Positions 10,401-22,784 of a DNA stretch of 64,000 bases are shown here, piece after piece. The notes under the pieces were generated by a model. That model searched no databases and was not told the DNA's origin. It worked only from the letters and a program-made list of their open reading frames with translations. Position numbers and translations under genes: made by a program. The first letter of the stretch is position 1. Each line of letters opens with the position of its first letter. The DNA comes from Cheiracanthium punctorium. Lineage: Eukaryota; Arthropoda; Arachnida; Araneae; Cheiracanthiidae. The stretch is from contig JAWZYV010014429.1 of assembly GCA_038373885.1 (NCBI GenBank), positions 620,001 through 684,000 on the forward strand. The letters are read 5' to 3'.

Positions 10401-10825
10401 ATACTATAACCCTATAGTACTGCTGAAACTAAGTGTTGTTATTTCAGAATTGACACAACAATGTAACCATCGCCCGACTTGGCGCGAAATCTTGCGTGCC
10501 AACTTACTTCTCTAATTTTTTACGGTGCATTAGCATAATACACAAAAATTTTAACATTCGCACAAACAATTCCATACGAACTCTAACTGTGCCGAATTTC
10601 ACGGTCATACGTTCGCGCAATTCGCTGCAAAAGGGACACAAAGGTTTTGCTTAGCGTATTTATATATACATAGATACTGTATCATCTAATTTTTTCTTTT
10701 TATATTAACTTGCACTGTCATTTTAAAATTATTTACCAGCTAGGGTGAATACGAGCGCTTTTCTGCTAAAAAATAGCTTAAGAAAATCACGAAATTGCCA
10801 AAATTAAGCAAAAAAAAAAAAAAAA

Positions 10826-10903
10826 AACCTTTGAGAGCAAAATCCGCGAGTATGCGGGGCCGCGAACGGTGAATCGCGAATGGTTGAGGGTGTACTGTAT
10901 TGC
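10826..10903 (-). mobile_element. Possible pogo/Tigger-like terminal fragment
   Basis: Read on the minus strand, TACAGTACACCCTCAACCAT, then CGCGATTCACCG and CGCGGATTTTGC, resembles a pogo/Tigger-type terminal inverted repeat (a CAGT-ACCCTC start followed by CGCG-rich blocks). No partner end or transposase was found nearby, so this may be a solo end. Confidence 0.35.
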
Positions 10904-10993
10904 GTTGCTGTGAGCGTAAAAGAATGAAGGCGTCCGAGCGGATAAACGGCAGTGGCAATCTGTCAGTACGTTTGTAGCTGGAGTCTCCAAGCT

Positions 10994-11305
10994 ATGCAAG
11001 TAGATGATGTAATCGCTTTTATACCAACGCCGGACTTTATAGACATCGATAGTGTGCGATCACCGATTATGACGATACATTAGGCAGCAGCTCCGGATCC
11101 AGCGTTAGCAGAAATTAAACTTTGTATGTTACGATCACTGTTAAATTATCCTAAAAACATTACGATGTTATCCGAATACGAGCCAGATCTCACTACACCA
11201 GTAACGATGGTCGGAAACTTAATGGTAATGTCTTTTGGGATCGCTAGTTGCCCATCTTCATGCTCATCGAGTTTAATTTGTCTTTCATCGAAACTTCTCC
11301 AATAA
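10994..11305 (+). other. Unrecognised coding-like patch (plus strand)
   Basis: Frame from an ATG at 10994 to a TAA at 11303-11305, interrupted by one TAG at 11081-11083. Its two halves (VDDVIAFIPTPDFIDIDSVR; DPALAEIKLCMLRSLLNYPK) have a protein-like composition unlike the AT-driven frames around it. I do not recognise it. It lies just after the pogo-like end, so it could be the remnant of a transposon-encoded protein or of an unrelated gene. Confidence 0.25.
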
Positions 11306-11449
11306 TGCTAGGTAACACCTGTATTCATTTAACGTTTATAAGAAATCTCGATGTATCCCGTATGTCATTTGTTTCGTACTTTTCGAATTACAGACCTATC
11401 CATTAATACTCACCATCTATTGTTCGGTCATTCTGTCCTTGACGATATT

Positions 11450-12130
11450 CCTTTCGCGCATAACGTAAAAATGACTGAAGCGAATGAAATGAAATTTTGT
11501 GACATGATAGGTGGTCACTAAATTTTTAAAAAATTTGATTAGATTTTGAGATTTTGCGAAAATTTATTCGAAATATAAAAATATTTGTCCCTCACGTACA
11601 ATTCACGGAAGATAAGTAAATAAAATTTAAATAACGTCACAGGTGTTCACTTAAACTATAGGCGTCGAAGTACTTCAAAATTGTTTATAGATTTTGATAC
11701 TTTTTGAAAATTTTGTACATCTTAGTTCCATTCCTGAAAAATGACAATGGAACAGAATGAAATTTGAAATTATTTTAAATGGCAAGCTGGTTTAAACTAT
11801 AGATGCCAAAATTGTTTTAAATATCTCACAGATTTTCAGATTTTGTGAAAATTGTATAAATGTGTGTTCTCGCATATCTCAAAAATGGCTTAAGAGAATA
11901 GAAAGAAATTTATTGACATGACCAGCAACGACTAAAATAATGAATGTCAGATTTCTTTGTAAAACTTGAATGAATGTTAAAACTTTTACAAAATTGTTTA
12001 TTTACTCTTACAGATTTTGTGAAAAGTGTGCGAAATTTTTCTTGAGGCATAATGTTAAAATATCTGCAGTGAATCAAACAAAATTTAGTTTCAAAATAGC
12101 AATGACCTCTTGACTTGAAAAACTCGTCCA
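11450..12130 (+). repeat. Degenerate tandem array, ~150-170 bp units
   Basis: Four decayed copies of a unit with the order GAATGAAAT(TT)GA-like block, CACTTAAACTATAG-like block, CAGATTTT(G)AGATTTTGTG block and a short CTCAAAAATGG-like block. Copies start near 11465, 11735, 11885 and 12050. Similarity is clear in word order but low base by base. Confidence 0.5.
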
Positions 12131-14756
12131 ACCAGAATAAAACTTTTAATTTTTGAAAAAAAGAAAACTATTGTCAATTTCACTCGACTTTATTGCTCTC
12201 TAACTTGATATCTTTTAAGATTACAGAAGTTATAGGTTCGCTTTTTATATTTTTTGACGATATGCAATTCTGTTCTTTGTACTCCAACAATGCTGACAAA
12301 AAATTCAGGGTTTTTGGAAATATGTAATTTCATACTAACCCGTCAACGACGGGTACTTCAGTTAGTATAGGAACGATGAAGATGGAAATGTAAATGTAGA
12401 CACTTAATTTCCCACACGCAGCTTGTATTATCACTATAAAACAAACTATATTAAAACCAAACCAGCATTAAGTAAGAACGATATTTCTTGCTATAAAAAA
12501 GTATATACTATAAATAGTAGTTGTTTTGCAAAGAAAAATGATAACATGTGCAAATTTGAGATGCTACAATACAGAGCACCGTGGAATGAGGAAACAATTT
12601 ACAATTTTAATTAGTTAAGAGATTTTTTATTAAATGAATGCATGAGACTATCTAAAAAATCCTTGTTTTGTGAAATTTTTCGAAATTTCTTTGATTTGCT
12701 TATTATATAGGTTATACGATTATGACTTCAAAACTGTATTACTTTTGTTTCTTCGATAACTAGAAGCTAATTTTACAAGAAATAATGAACCAGAAGCACA
12801 TAGCATTTTCTGCAGTATCAAAAATAGTATGTCTTCTGAAAAAGGTGCGTTTCTGGTAAATTTTCTATACAATAAATGTCATATCCCATAACGTGATTAA
12901 GAGACTATTTTGAAAGGATATTTTCATAAGCTGTGTTATGAAGCAGAATATAATATTTTTGTGTTTGTTTTTTGATTCTAAGAGCATATTCGTCTTCAGA
13001 AACGGTTTTTTTAAGAAAAAAAAATACTGAGTTGTAAAAAAAATTGAAATATTTTCATAACTATTAGAACTTTTGTAAATCTTTTGATACATAACAGAGA
13101 TAAATATGTTAATTATGTACTACATAAATACTACTGAAAAGTATTAGAATTGTTTACAGGAAGTGTGGTGCAAATGCAATTTTGTACCAAAACATAACAT
13201 CAGTTTGACAGTATTTTAAAATTTGCATGGAATTCCATTAAAACTGCACTGAAATTTTTAGTTTTACACCCGATTTTAATCAAAAACATGTTTTTTTCTT
13301 AAAATTTTACTTTAGTGAAAAAAAAAAAGAAATTTAATCTCATACATTAAAAACGTCGAATTTCAAGTTTTATGCTTTTCTAGTGACTAGTTCTATTTTA
13401 TGGAATATTAATGTGCTTTTTTTAATTGTAATTTATTAAAAAAGTATATACTGTCAATGCTTATTCTTGAAAAACAAATTACTTTTTCCGCCTATTAAAA
13501 TTTTGAAAATACTACTAAGTTATTTAATGTCGTTTATTTCATTAATTCGGTTTTTATTGACTTACATTAATTGATTCTGTTATGAATAAAATATATGTTC
13601 AGTTGAAACTGGTTTTAACAAAATCGTTTTCACTCGTAAAATCAACTTAATTTCCGTACACATGCATGTAGTACACATGTTATATGTAGTAATTGTTTTA
13701 AAAAATGAGATTTTAAATTTAGTTGATACATAAAAAGCTTTATGCTCCTTATGTGGTTAAAAAACAAAAATCTGAAAAATTACGAATTTTTAACTTTAAT
13801 AACGACTGCTTTAAAGTTGTATATAGTAATAATGTTATATATTTACTATTATAAAAATTCTACATCAGTACAATTACTATTATAAAAATTCTACATCATC
13901 TACATCTTATAAAAATTCTACATAATTCAGCTAAAATGTTCAGTTGTTTCTGATTTTATTTGTTCTTTTTTCAAATTTTGAAGGAACGATTTTGAGAAAA
14001 CGATTTGTAGAATTTCGACTACATAAGTAGGAATTGCTTTTGCTTCTCTAGCTTTGTCGAGTCATTGTTAAAGGTCGAGGATAGAGCAATTTGCCTCTCA
14101 GCTATTTTATTCTTTATGTAGATTTCCTTGCATTTAAATACGCTATGGATTTTGTTCTTAGTTGCATCTTTCAATACAGAGTTACTGAATTTTAAAACTT
14201 TAAAATAGAAATGGGACTACATAGCAAACAAACAAACCAAGAGATTTTCTAGGAAGCTTTTCTTCAACTACGCTCTTTTTGAGTTTGACACACTCTTTTT
14301 CTTTTTGATCAATATTAAACAAGCACATTATTAGTTGATACGGCCTTTATTTTTCATAAATTTATTACTTGCTTACCTTATTTCTTATACGCTATTTCTA
14401 ACCTCTGTTTGGTGCCGCGTTTGTTTCCGGTCGCGCGACTGTCGGATCTAAAGGTTTGAAGCTATGGCCGGCTTCCTCCAGATGTAATGTAAATACGCGT
14501 TACAACCTCTTAAACAGTCCTCCGACCAAGATATCTCTCCCCCGTAGGCAGATGCCCTTTGTTTAGGCTTGTTATAACAAACAAAAAAAAAACCTTTGTG
14601 TAAAAACAAATAGGAATTTTAGTACATATGGTGACATTTTACTACTTCGTGGATGAATTTGCCTTTACAATACTAAAGGCTGCGTGAACTAATTCTGATA
14701 AAGTTGTTCAGGCTTCAGCAGGACCTATTTTATCTTTAATAATCTGTAAAATTTAT
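12131..14756. other. AT-rich intergenic DNA
   Basis: No gene recognised. A three-copy short repeat (TATTATAAAAATTCTACATC) lies at 13846-13926. A GC-richer stretch at 14400-14570 has no recognised identity. Confidence 0.5.
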
Positions 14757-14757
14757 A

Positions 14758-15936
14758 CAGGGTGCTTCGAAATTCATCATCAGTATTTGGTAGGGAGGTA
14801 GGAAATAGGAAAAGAAAACTATTTCGCATAGGGAAGCATGGACACAAACGAACACGTCGCTGTGTAGGGGGCGCTTTGTGTCCACAACTCCTATTCAAGC
14901 GCTATACGATTGCTCAGTTAAAATAAACTCCACTGGCAACAGGGGCTTCGTACATTATGTTTTCCATCACACTGCATTTTAAGAAGTCGATTGGAGATAA
15001 ATCCGGTGACCGTGGTTAGGGATGGACGCGAGACGATTTTTTGCCAGACGAGGCAGATATTTACAGCTTGTTTGCGAGATGAGAGAGACATTTTTAACAT
15101 TACGATGTAGGGATTTTGCGAGACGAGACAAAGCTTTTAGGCTGTTTTGTGAGACGCGAGACGCCAATTTTCCATCCGGTCACTGATTATCAGCACAACA
15201 AACCGGTCCACTGCAACCAACCCAATGAGCTCAACATTTTATTTCTCTTGCTTTGTCGAGTCAACACACTGTCGAGTCTTGCTTTGTCGAGTCAGCACAA
15301 CAAACCGGTCCACTGCGACCAACCCAATGAGCTCAAAATTTTACTTCTCTTGCTTTGTCGAGTCAACACACTGTCGAGTCTGGCTTTGTCAAGTCAGCAC
15401 AACAAACCGTCCACTGCGACCAACCCAATGAGCTCAATTTTTTTTTTCTCTTGCTTTGTCAAGTCAACACACTGTCGAGTCTTGCTTTGTCGAGTCAGCA
15501 CAACAAACCGGTCCACTGCGACCAACCCAATGAGCTCAACATTTTACTTTTCTTGCTTTGTCGAGTCAACACACTGTCGAGTCTTGCTTTGTCGAGTCAG
15601 CACAACAAACCGTCCACTGCGACCAACCCAATGAGCTCCACATTTTCGAGTAACCACGCACATCATCTGCAAAATGTTGGAGCTCAATGGCCACCAGGGT
15701 TTCCGGATTTATCTCCAATCGACATCTTTCAATGGGGTTGATGTAAAACTGTTGCAAATGAACTGTATTTTGACTGAGCTATCGTACAGGGCGTGAATGG
15801 AACTTGTGGACTCATCAAAGCAACCCCTACACCGCCATGCGTTTATTTGCGTCCATGCTTTTCTATGTGAAATAGTGTTCTTTTTCTATTCTTTACCTCC
15901 CTGCCAAATATTGATGATGAATTTTGAATCACCCTG
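14758..15936. mobile_element. Foldback mariner-like element
   Basis: Begins CAGGGTGCTTCGAAATTCAT and ends GATGAATTTTGAATCACCCTG, with TA on each side (14756-14757 and 15937-15938). The inverted ends extend about 100 bp with scattered mismatches and continue less well to ~260 bp. Both arms code, in opposite directions away from the centre, for the same C-terminal mariner-like stretch (FPDLSPIDIFQWG on plus near 15700; a matching PDLSPIDFLKC on minus near 14995). So the element looks like two 3' ends joined head to head, with the front of the transposase missing and the centre replaced by a minisatellite. Confidence 0.75.
15190..15650 (+). repeat. 101-bp minisatellite inside the foldback element
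   Basis: About 4.5 direct copies; the word AATGAGCTC recurs at 15224, 15326, 15427, 15529 and 15630, giving a period of 101-102 bp. Each unit holds two CTTTGTCGAGTCA sub-repeats and CAACAAACCGGTCCACTGCG. The overlapping open frames here are a product of the repeat and are not genes. Confidence 0.9.
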
Positions 15937-15938
15937 TA

Positions 15939-18851
15939 CAGTAGGGTGATTCATAAAAGACCCCAAAAAATTTTTTTCCCTTTTTTTTAACTCTCAACCC
16001 CTAAAAATGGTCTATTCCACTAGAAAACATACCAGTATTTTAAAAAAAAAATTTAATTGATATTTAAGGGTCGCTACCGAATTTTGAAATATGAGAAATG
16101 AAGCAAAAACGATAAATTTTTAAATAAATAATTTTATTACAATCAGAATACAGTTTTATGAATGAAAATACTAAATAACAGTGTTGAAACCTCGAAGTAG
16201 AAAGAAAGAAAAAATGTTATATAAAATTTGACTTATTGACGTTGGGGTTTTTCTGTCTATAATTCTTAACTAACAACATCAAGTACTGCTTCTGCTCCTT
16301 ATCGTTTGTATGTAATTTGTTGTATTCTTCCATCAAAGCAACACTTCGTTCAGCTATATCATTAACGACTCTCATGTTTTGTACAATTTCTTTAGCTGAC
16401 CTGTAGCTTTCTTCTTCTTCCCACAGCTCAGGATCTTTTTGTATGAACTCGCATGAAATACCAGTCGTGTTGAAAAATTTCATTGTATTTGTTGTAACGA
16501 AATCTTCGATATTTTGATTTTTGATTGCATCATACCTCAAAGATGCCTTTTTAGGACTGTTTTCCGAACTTTCGTTATTCAGTGCTAAAATCATTCTGCG
16601 TTTTGTTTCATTAGAAATTCGCTTATCAAAAAAAGCTAGAGCAACCAGTTCTTCAGAAAGATACCAAAGATGACCCAACATCTTTTTCCCGGCGACTTTG
16701 GCTGAAACTGTATCATGTTTTTCGAACTCAACTATGTCCTTCAAAATCTTCAGGTAATTTTCAGGTGCCATATAAGCCACTGGCGCTGTAAACCAGTATT
16801 TTGCATAGACAAGTACAACAAATATGCAGATATCCGTAATGGCCTTAGCTTCTTTAATTGTGATCTTAAGCTGGTGCTTAAATAGAAACATTTTCAATGC
16901 ATATACAGCTTTCGCCATCCAACGTGCACGATGCATTCCAGAAGGGGCTTTGAATGAGATACCGCTTTCAGGAATCCCTCCTAAAAAGATAATGATTAAA
17001 TGAAGGAGCTCCCTGTAATCGTCACGAGGCTGAAATTGATGTAGTTGATTCTGAGCAAAAGTAATTATATCGGTCGCAGCAGTTTGAACGCAATTCCAAG
17101 TAGATGGTTCAAAAATTGCAGTTTTGAAGTCTTCCTGATTTATTTTTGGCCAACGGCTCTTAAATTTTTTTGAAAATTATAATTTCCGGACCGCTGGATG
17201 GTCCAATAGCTGATACTACGACAGCTTCCAGTACGATTTCTAAGATGTGATGCCGACAAGGGAGCCAAATCAATTCTTTTTGCATTTTTTGTTCCAAAAG
17301 AATACAGGCTCCGTTTATTCGCCCAGTATTAGATGCCGTTGTGTCGAAGCACATACATCTTATTTTATCACGTAAGTTCCATGATAAATTGTCTCGAAAA
17401 TAGCTGACGCCATGGTTTCTCCTTTGCCATCTGGAAGCTTAGCAACGGCCAAGAGCTGGTCCACTCCTTTTCCAGATACCAAGATTGGTAGACGATCTAC
17501 TACTTCATGCCCTGCTATGTCCTCGAGCATTTTTCCATCCCAGTGCACAGTTAGTGTAGTTTGGGGTTGGAAATCAGATTTTATTGATTCAGCAAGCTGC
17601 AGTCTATTATTCATTCTTTGGCAACGTATAGAGGAATAGCTTACGTTGTATTCTGATACATTACAGCCTAGACTTTTGAGTGTAGATGTCAAAACAACAG
17701 TTGCTTTCCGGTCGCTCAATTTAGCGACATCGAGACTAGTTGCTAAATTAGAATCTAGGATTGTTTTTCGGCCTCGTTTCCTTGGTATCGAAAAATCTTT
17801 GCTTGAAGAAGGTCCTGGCTTCGGAGAATTAGGACGACTTTGACTCATGTCACTATCACTCCTGTCCTCTGTAGAAGAAGTAGCTGAAGATGACAATAAA
17901 TTGTATTTCTCAGTTAGTCTATTTATTGCTTCTTTTTCTTTTTCTTTCATTTTTTCCAACTTAACTTCTTTTTATAATTGTTTATCAAGTTTTCTAGCAT
18001 ACTGTTTATCAATCTTACCGATTCGTCCAAGACGGTTCATTTTTCTTTGGCTCAAAAGAAATTGCTTATCTTCGTCAATATTCATTATATTTAGAGCATT
18101 AGAGTGAGCTATATCAAACAGAACATTTAAATTTGATTGCCACTTGTTTTCTTTTTCTTTGATTGTTGCTGAATGCTTTGCCTTATTTTCTTTATTTTTT
18201 TTTAAATTCTGCCATTCCTTGAAATATTTGAGTATTTTTGTGATAACATGTTGCTTTTCCTTTGTGGGAATACTTGCTTTTTCCCATATTGCCATCACAC
18301 CACCAGCAGTTAATGACGCTTATTCTCTATTTACTTTTTTCATTACATTTTTATAGTGAAAAAATAAACTCATTACTTCTTGCACTGAGGGTAATCTTGT
18401 TTGCACTAATTCTGAGCAAGTGTGTCCGATTAACCATATTTCATCACGAGCGAACACAACCACTTTGGATTTCAATGATTTTATCTCTGGGTAAGAAGCA
18501 GGATTGTTTATGTTGTAAATATCAGTCCAGCTAACTAAAGCTGGGGAATGTCATACGCATAAAATGTCTTTTTTCTTTTTTCTCCCCCCCCCCCTCCTGC
18601 AGTGGGAGGTGCTCAATTTATTGGTACTTGCTTGATATAGGGGTGGCCGGAAGTAGAGAAGAGAAGGAAACGCGTAGACCCAAAAGGGTGTTATTGCAGT
18701 TAATTTTTAAACTTTGAGAGTTGGTAGCGACCCCTAAATATCAATAAAAAATTCTGAAATTAATAACCAATTCATATTTTAGTAGATAGAATGATATTAT
18801 GGGTTGAGAGTCAAAAAAATAAATACTTGAATTTTATGAATCACCCTACTG
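15939..18851 (-). mobile_element. 2.9-kb TA-flanked DNA transposon, nearly intact
   Basis: Ends are a perfect 20-bp inverted repeat CAGTAGGGTGATTCATAAAA, and TA lies directly outside both (15937-15938 and 18852-18853). The inverted similarity extends in broken form about 135 bp inward (shared blocks CTCTCAACCC and GTCGCTACC). It carries one minus-strand transposase reading with few lesions. It abuts the foldback mariner and shares its right-hand TA. The TA target fits Tc1/mariner-like or some other superfamilies, but the protein does not look like mariner. Confidence 0.85.
16217..18535 (-). pseudogene. RNase-H-fold transposase, uncertain superfamily
   Basis: Read on the minus strand from ~18535 to 16217. 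The N-terminal part (18535-18323; VFARDEIWLIGHTCSELV, RLPSVQEVMSLFF) is followed by TAA at 18320-18322, then 18319-17975 (WEKASIPTKEKQHVITKILK), a second TAA at 17972-17974, then 17971-17363 with a basic/serine linker, SDRKATVVLTSTLKSLG and HWDGKMLEDIAGHEV (candidate first Asp at 17537-17539). One frame change near 17395 leads to CFDTTASNTG (second Asp at 17343-17345) and PCRHHILE (a C-H motif as in hAT-like folds). Another near 17165 opens a frame running to 16217 (RWMAKAVYALKMF, LGHLWYLSEELVALAFFDKR). The D-D-CxxH layout suggests an hAT-like RNase H fold, yet the flanking is TA rather than 8 bp. I recall similar uncharacterised proteins in arthropods and cnidarians but cannot name the superfamily. 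Confidence 0.75.
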
Positions 18852-18853
18852 TA

Positions 18854-21800
18854 CAGTTTTAACTTTTATTAAAACCAAGTGTTGAGGTATTTCTGACTGT
18901 TTTTTCTAACTTATTTACTAAAATCTTCTCGTAGGAGATATACATTATTACGCTTCCAACTTTGTAATTACATCTATTAAGTTTGAATCTGCAATCTTCG
19001 AAGTCGTACAGGGTCACTTTAAGTTAGAAAACAACTTAATTGATTGATGCGAAAACTTTTAAAAACTTTGACGCGAAAAAGTTTTAAAAATCTTATATTT
19101 ATTGGTACAACTCAGTGACAATCTATTTTACCTGCAATAACATAAAGAACATTAAGAAATGTATATTTACTCTGGGTATATGTTTTTTGAAAATTGTATG
19201 TAAAAATGTGGTTCAGCAACAATTACATAAGTAGTAAAATTAATGAAAAATGTAAGCAATAGCATAACATAAATTGTATTTATAAAAGAAAAATTTTGAT
19301 TATCTACATTAATTTTTCCTAGGATAGATTATAGGTATTTATTGAGTGTCAAGTAACTGTTATGGCTATTTTTTCATATGTCTATGTCTACAAATAGTGC
19401 TATGCTAAATGTTTTGCATAATAATGATTGAAAAATTATATTGCATACTTTGAAAAAAAGAGGGCTTTGAATTGTTTTAACTATATGTATTTCCCAAAAT
19501 TTTTATTTAAACAATTTATAACATTATTTAAATGTTCGAACAGAATACTTCGACTCATGTTATATTGCTTTTTTTGCATGTCTACCTTATTTCTCGATTC
19601 TAAATTAAATCTGCAATAGTCATGCAGTAAATTTTCACACAAGCTTAGCGCATATTAAATTATGGTCATTTAAAGTCTCAATTTTTGTTGCTTAGCTGCA
19701 GTTCAACTCAGAGGTTGGATATATCATGCATAATATATTTTCTTAATATTTCATAAAGTTTCTGAATTATCGTAATTAGTTTACAGTATGTAGTCAAGCT
19801 TATTAAAGATACATATATTCATGTACTATACATTTGATTTATCAAAAGGATTAAGTACGATTCGAGATTTTTTGTTATTCGTACTATCATGGCAGCTTTA
19901 AATGGAATATTCAGTGGGGAAGTAGTATTTGCATAAAAGTTATGTGACATGACATTTTGGATTTTTTAAGGATTATGCCTGATGCGTGCTTTCTTTTAAA
20001 CTTTTACTTTTAACTCTTATTGCTTTTTAAATACACTTTTTGCTCAAAATAAATGAAAAATCCTGTAGTTTATCATGCAACATTGATACATCATTTTCAG
20101 TAATCATAAATCTAATGTGATAGCTGAATATACACAGATGGGGACTTTGAGGCAGTACAAAAAACATAAGTATTTTTAAGGATTTTTATGAGGTAGTTTC
20201 CTGAACAAAAAGAAATTAAAAAAATCGATCGCTTTAAAATTAAAGAATTTTATTATTTATCCCATATTGTGTTAATCTTACACATCATATCTATGTAGAT
20301 AATTAGACAGGTAGACATCTGTCCGAAGGTAAGCCGATGCCTGAGGCCACCTCAACGTAACAATTTTTATTTCCTAATCTCTCTTTTATGTACTTAAGCT
20401 GCGGGTGTTTTGACATCCTTCGATTCTTCTCTCACGATGATCTGCTTTTTATGAGGTTTTCCAAACGCTGTTTTCAAATCTTTTCAAGCATTCCGACGGA
20501 TTTACTCGGCGGAATGTTTCACCCACCCCCGACATTCGCGGGAAAGAGGATTAGAGGCCAACCCCAAGCTCTTTTCTAAGCTATAGAAAACAGATTTTTC
20601 GCACAGCCTCTGTCAGAGCTCCCGGTTTTTCTATCAAGAAGTTGCTGCTAGTGGTAGGAAAAGAAAAACAATAATAAAGAATTGAGTGTTCGACGGAGAA
20701 GAAAATTGAAAACGACATGTTTTGGCTTATTCTTCTGTGTTCCTTTTTTTGCTTTGTAGACGAGCTGGCAAAATTGAATACGCGAAGGAAAAAAAATCTA
20801 TTTCGTGCATTCTTTTTGTTTTGGAGCCAAAATAAGAACATGGTTATTAGTACATGTTGGATTTTTTTTGTTAAACAGTACAAATAAACTAAAGCTGTTT
20901 ATCGTTCAAATTATTTTTTAACCCCATTTTGTAGTCAATAAAGTAACGAATTTTACTCCCTTATTATGATATAAATACAATTTTAACTTTAAAAATTTGA
21001 AAAATTGACATTTTAAGAATTTTTTTTAAATACATTTCACGTACTGATTGAAGTTTGAGTTACATCTTACAAATATATGTACACACGCACACATGTACAT
21101 TGCATATAGCATACACATAAGGTTAATTGAGGTAAGACGAAGATGGGGATCCCAGTTTCAGTCTGATTCATGAAGTGGCTCCAAAGTGGCCACAGAAGAA
21201 AAAAAATAGCTGCAGGCACAAAATCTCCAACAGAAGTCAGTACTTAAAAGGACAGAACCAGACAACACAAATTGCATAAAAGCGAGAACTCGTTTCATTT
21301 TGTTAAATTGAAATTCAGTATAGATAGACGGACATCTAAAGTGTTGGTTGGAGAATTACATCTGGTTAGAAAGTTTGATTTTACATGCTTTCCGGCAACT
21401 ACGTATTATTAAATGTATGACGAAATACGCAATATTTTCCAATATATATATCTTTTTTGTGGAGGGGGGGGGCATAAGATGAATAGTGACCGAATATTTT
21501 AAAAGGCACACTACCAGTCCTTATCGCAATCTAAAATCATGACTGAAATGAATACACAAGGCTTTCGATTGAAAAGTTTGCTGTCCCATCCTGCGATCGA
21601 AAACATGGACATGCACTTCAACCGATGACTCCAAAAAGGCACAGGAACTACACTTTTCGGAAGACTTATGTAATAATCAAAGAGTCGCGCATGCTTAAAT
21701 GTGCCCAGTTTGGTCTTAAATTTGAGATTTGAACTTTAATGTATATATGAGTTGATTGCTGCCTTTTCCATAGTATGGACAAGATGGACACATTGCAGAC

Positions 21801-21915
21801 TTTCACAAGTATCCTTTTTGCCTTTTTGCCTCTTTGTTTTGATTATCTTTCTTTCGTTACATTTTAAGGAATTTATCAAGTATGCCGAGTATGCCCGTCT
21901 TCGCTCGAGTTACCC
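18854..21915. other. AT-rich intergenic DNA, no gene
   Basis: No recognisable gene. ACAGGGTCACTTTAAGTTAG near 19010 looks like a transposon end without a partner. GC-richer islands at 20320-20590 and 21120-21260 carry no motif that I recognise. Confidence 0.45.

Positions 21916-21961
<46 letters not shown>
21916..21961. repeat. TA microsatellite
   Basis: A run of alternating T and A interrupted once by a C, directly before CAGGTTGTCCCAAAA, a mariner-like end. Confidence 0.9.
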
Positions 21962-21964
<3 letters not shown>

Positions 21965-22042
21965 GTTGTCCCAAAAACACTGACCTGACATTTATTACCT
22001 AAATATTGAGGTAATAAAAGCCAGGTCAGTGTTTATATCATA
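21962..22042. mobile_element. Mini foldback with mariner-like end
   Basis: CAGGTTGTCCCAAAAACACTG is followed by a hairpin: AAACACTGACCTG (from ~21974) pairs with CAGGTCAGTGTTT (to ~22034), with inner paired TTATTACCT / AGGTAATAA. CAGGTTGTCCC is a common mariner-type terminal string, so this may be a tiny deletion derivative; the other end is not clear. Confidence 0.4.
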
Positions 22043-22308
22043 GGCATATACAATAAATTACAAACTTACATTAAAAAAAGTGCAGAATTGCACTATCGAT
22101 TAAAGTTTTCTCGAGATGAAATCGAAATAAATACGACATTTAAATTTTTATACGGGCCCAGTACAAAAAAAATTATAGTTAGTAAAATGCACCCATACCT
22201 TAATTAGATGACGTACATGTCTAGATGACGTACACAGCTCAGTGAAACAAAATACTAGGTGCTCATAAAAAAACTTCCCCGATGTTCTAGCTGTTAGATG
22301 ATCTAGCT

Positions 22309-22776
22309 CAGGGGTACCCAAACCTTTTTCGTCGTGGCACCCTTGTCAGGCTAAAAACATTTCGTGGCACGCTTTTCAGGCTAAAAACTTTCGCGGCAGG
22401 TTCCCTTTAAAGCAATATGAATATGAAGGTTAGAATGAAGCAGTTTGGATGCATTTTACATTACTTTTTTTATTATGTTTATAGGGCTAACTATCAAAAA
22501 GGTACTCCATTGGAAAAGGGATATAGAATTTTGACACCCCCCTCCTCCATTTCAGGGAAATCCTGTAAAAGAGTGTCTACTGGACACAACTTTCTTGAAC
22601 TTGACTGAAATATTTTTGTTTGAGCCGACTTGGTCAACTTTTTTGTGGAATACCGGTTCAGAGGAAAATATTTGATTATACTCCACCAAAACATTTTTCT
22701 TGATTATCTCCACGGCACCCCTGGCATACGCTCGTGGCACCCTAGGGTGCTGTGGCACACAGTTTTGCAACATCCG
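22309..22776. mobile_element. hAT-like MITE (family 3)
   Basis: Starts CAGGGGTACCCAAACC after ATCTAGCT (22301-22308). The other side ends ...CAACATCCG followed by ATCTAGCC (22777-22784), so the target duplication matches at 7 of 8. The right-hand inverted end is degenerate. The interior repeats GTGGCACCC / GGTGCTGTGGCAC words near both ends, as in other CAGGGGT-type hAT MITEs. Confidence 0.7.
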
Positions 22777-22784
22777 ATCTAGCC

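Noticed and set aside
15190..15650. Possible CRISPR array
   Set aside because: The whole ~101-bp unit is repeated without unique spacers, and the context is a eukaryotic transposon.
15116..15741. Long overlapping open frames with internal amino-acid repeats
   Set aside because: They follow the 101-bp minisatellite in all three frames; the repeat produces them and no protein motif is present until the mariner tail.
17412..18534. Plus-strand open frames
   Set aside because: They are shadows of the minus-strand transposase, whose motifs are clear.
21752..21988. Frame ending in repeated Y-I residues
   Set aside because: Its tail is the TA microsatellite in translation.
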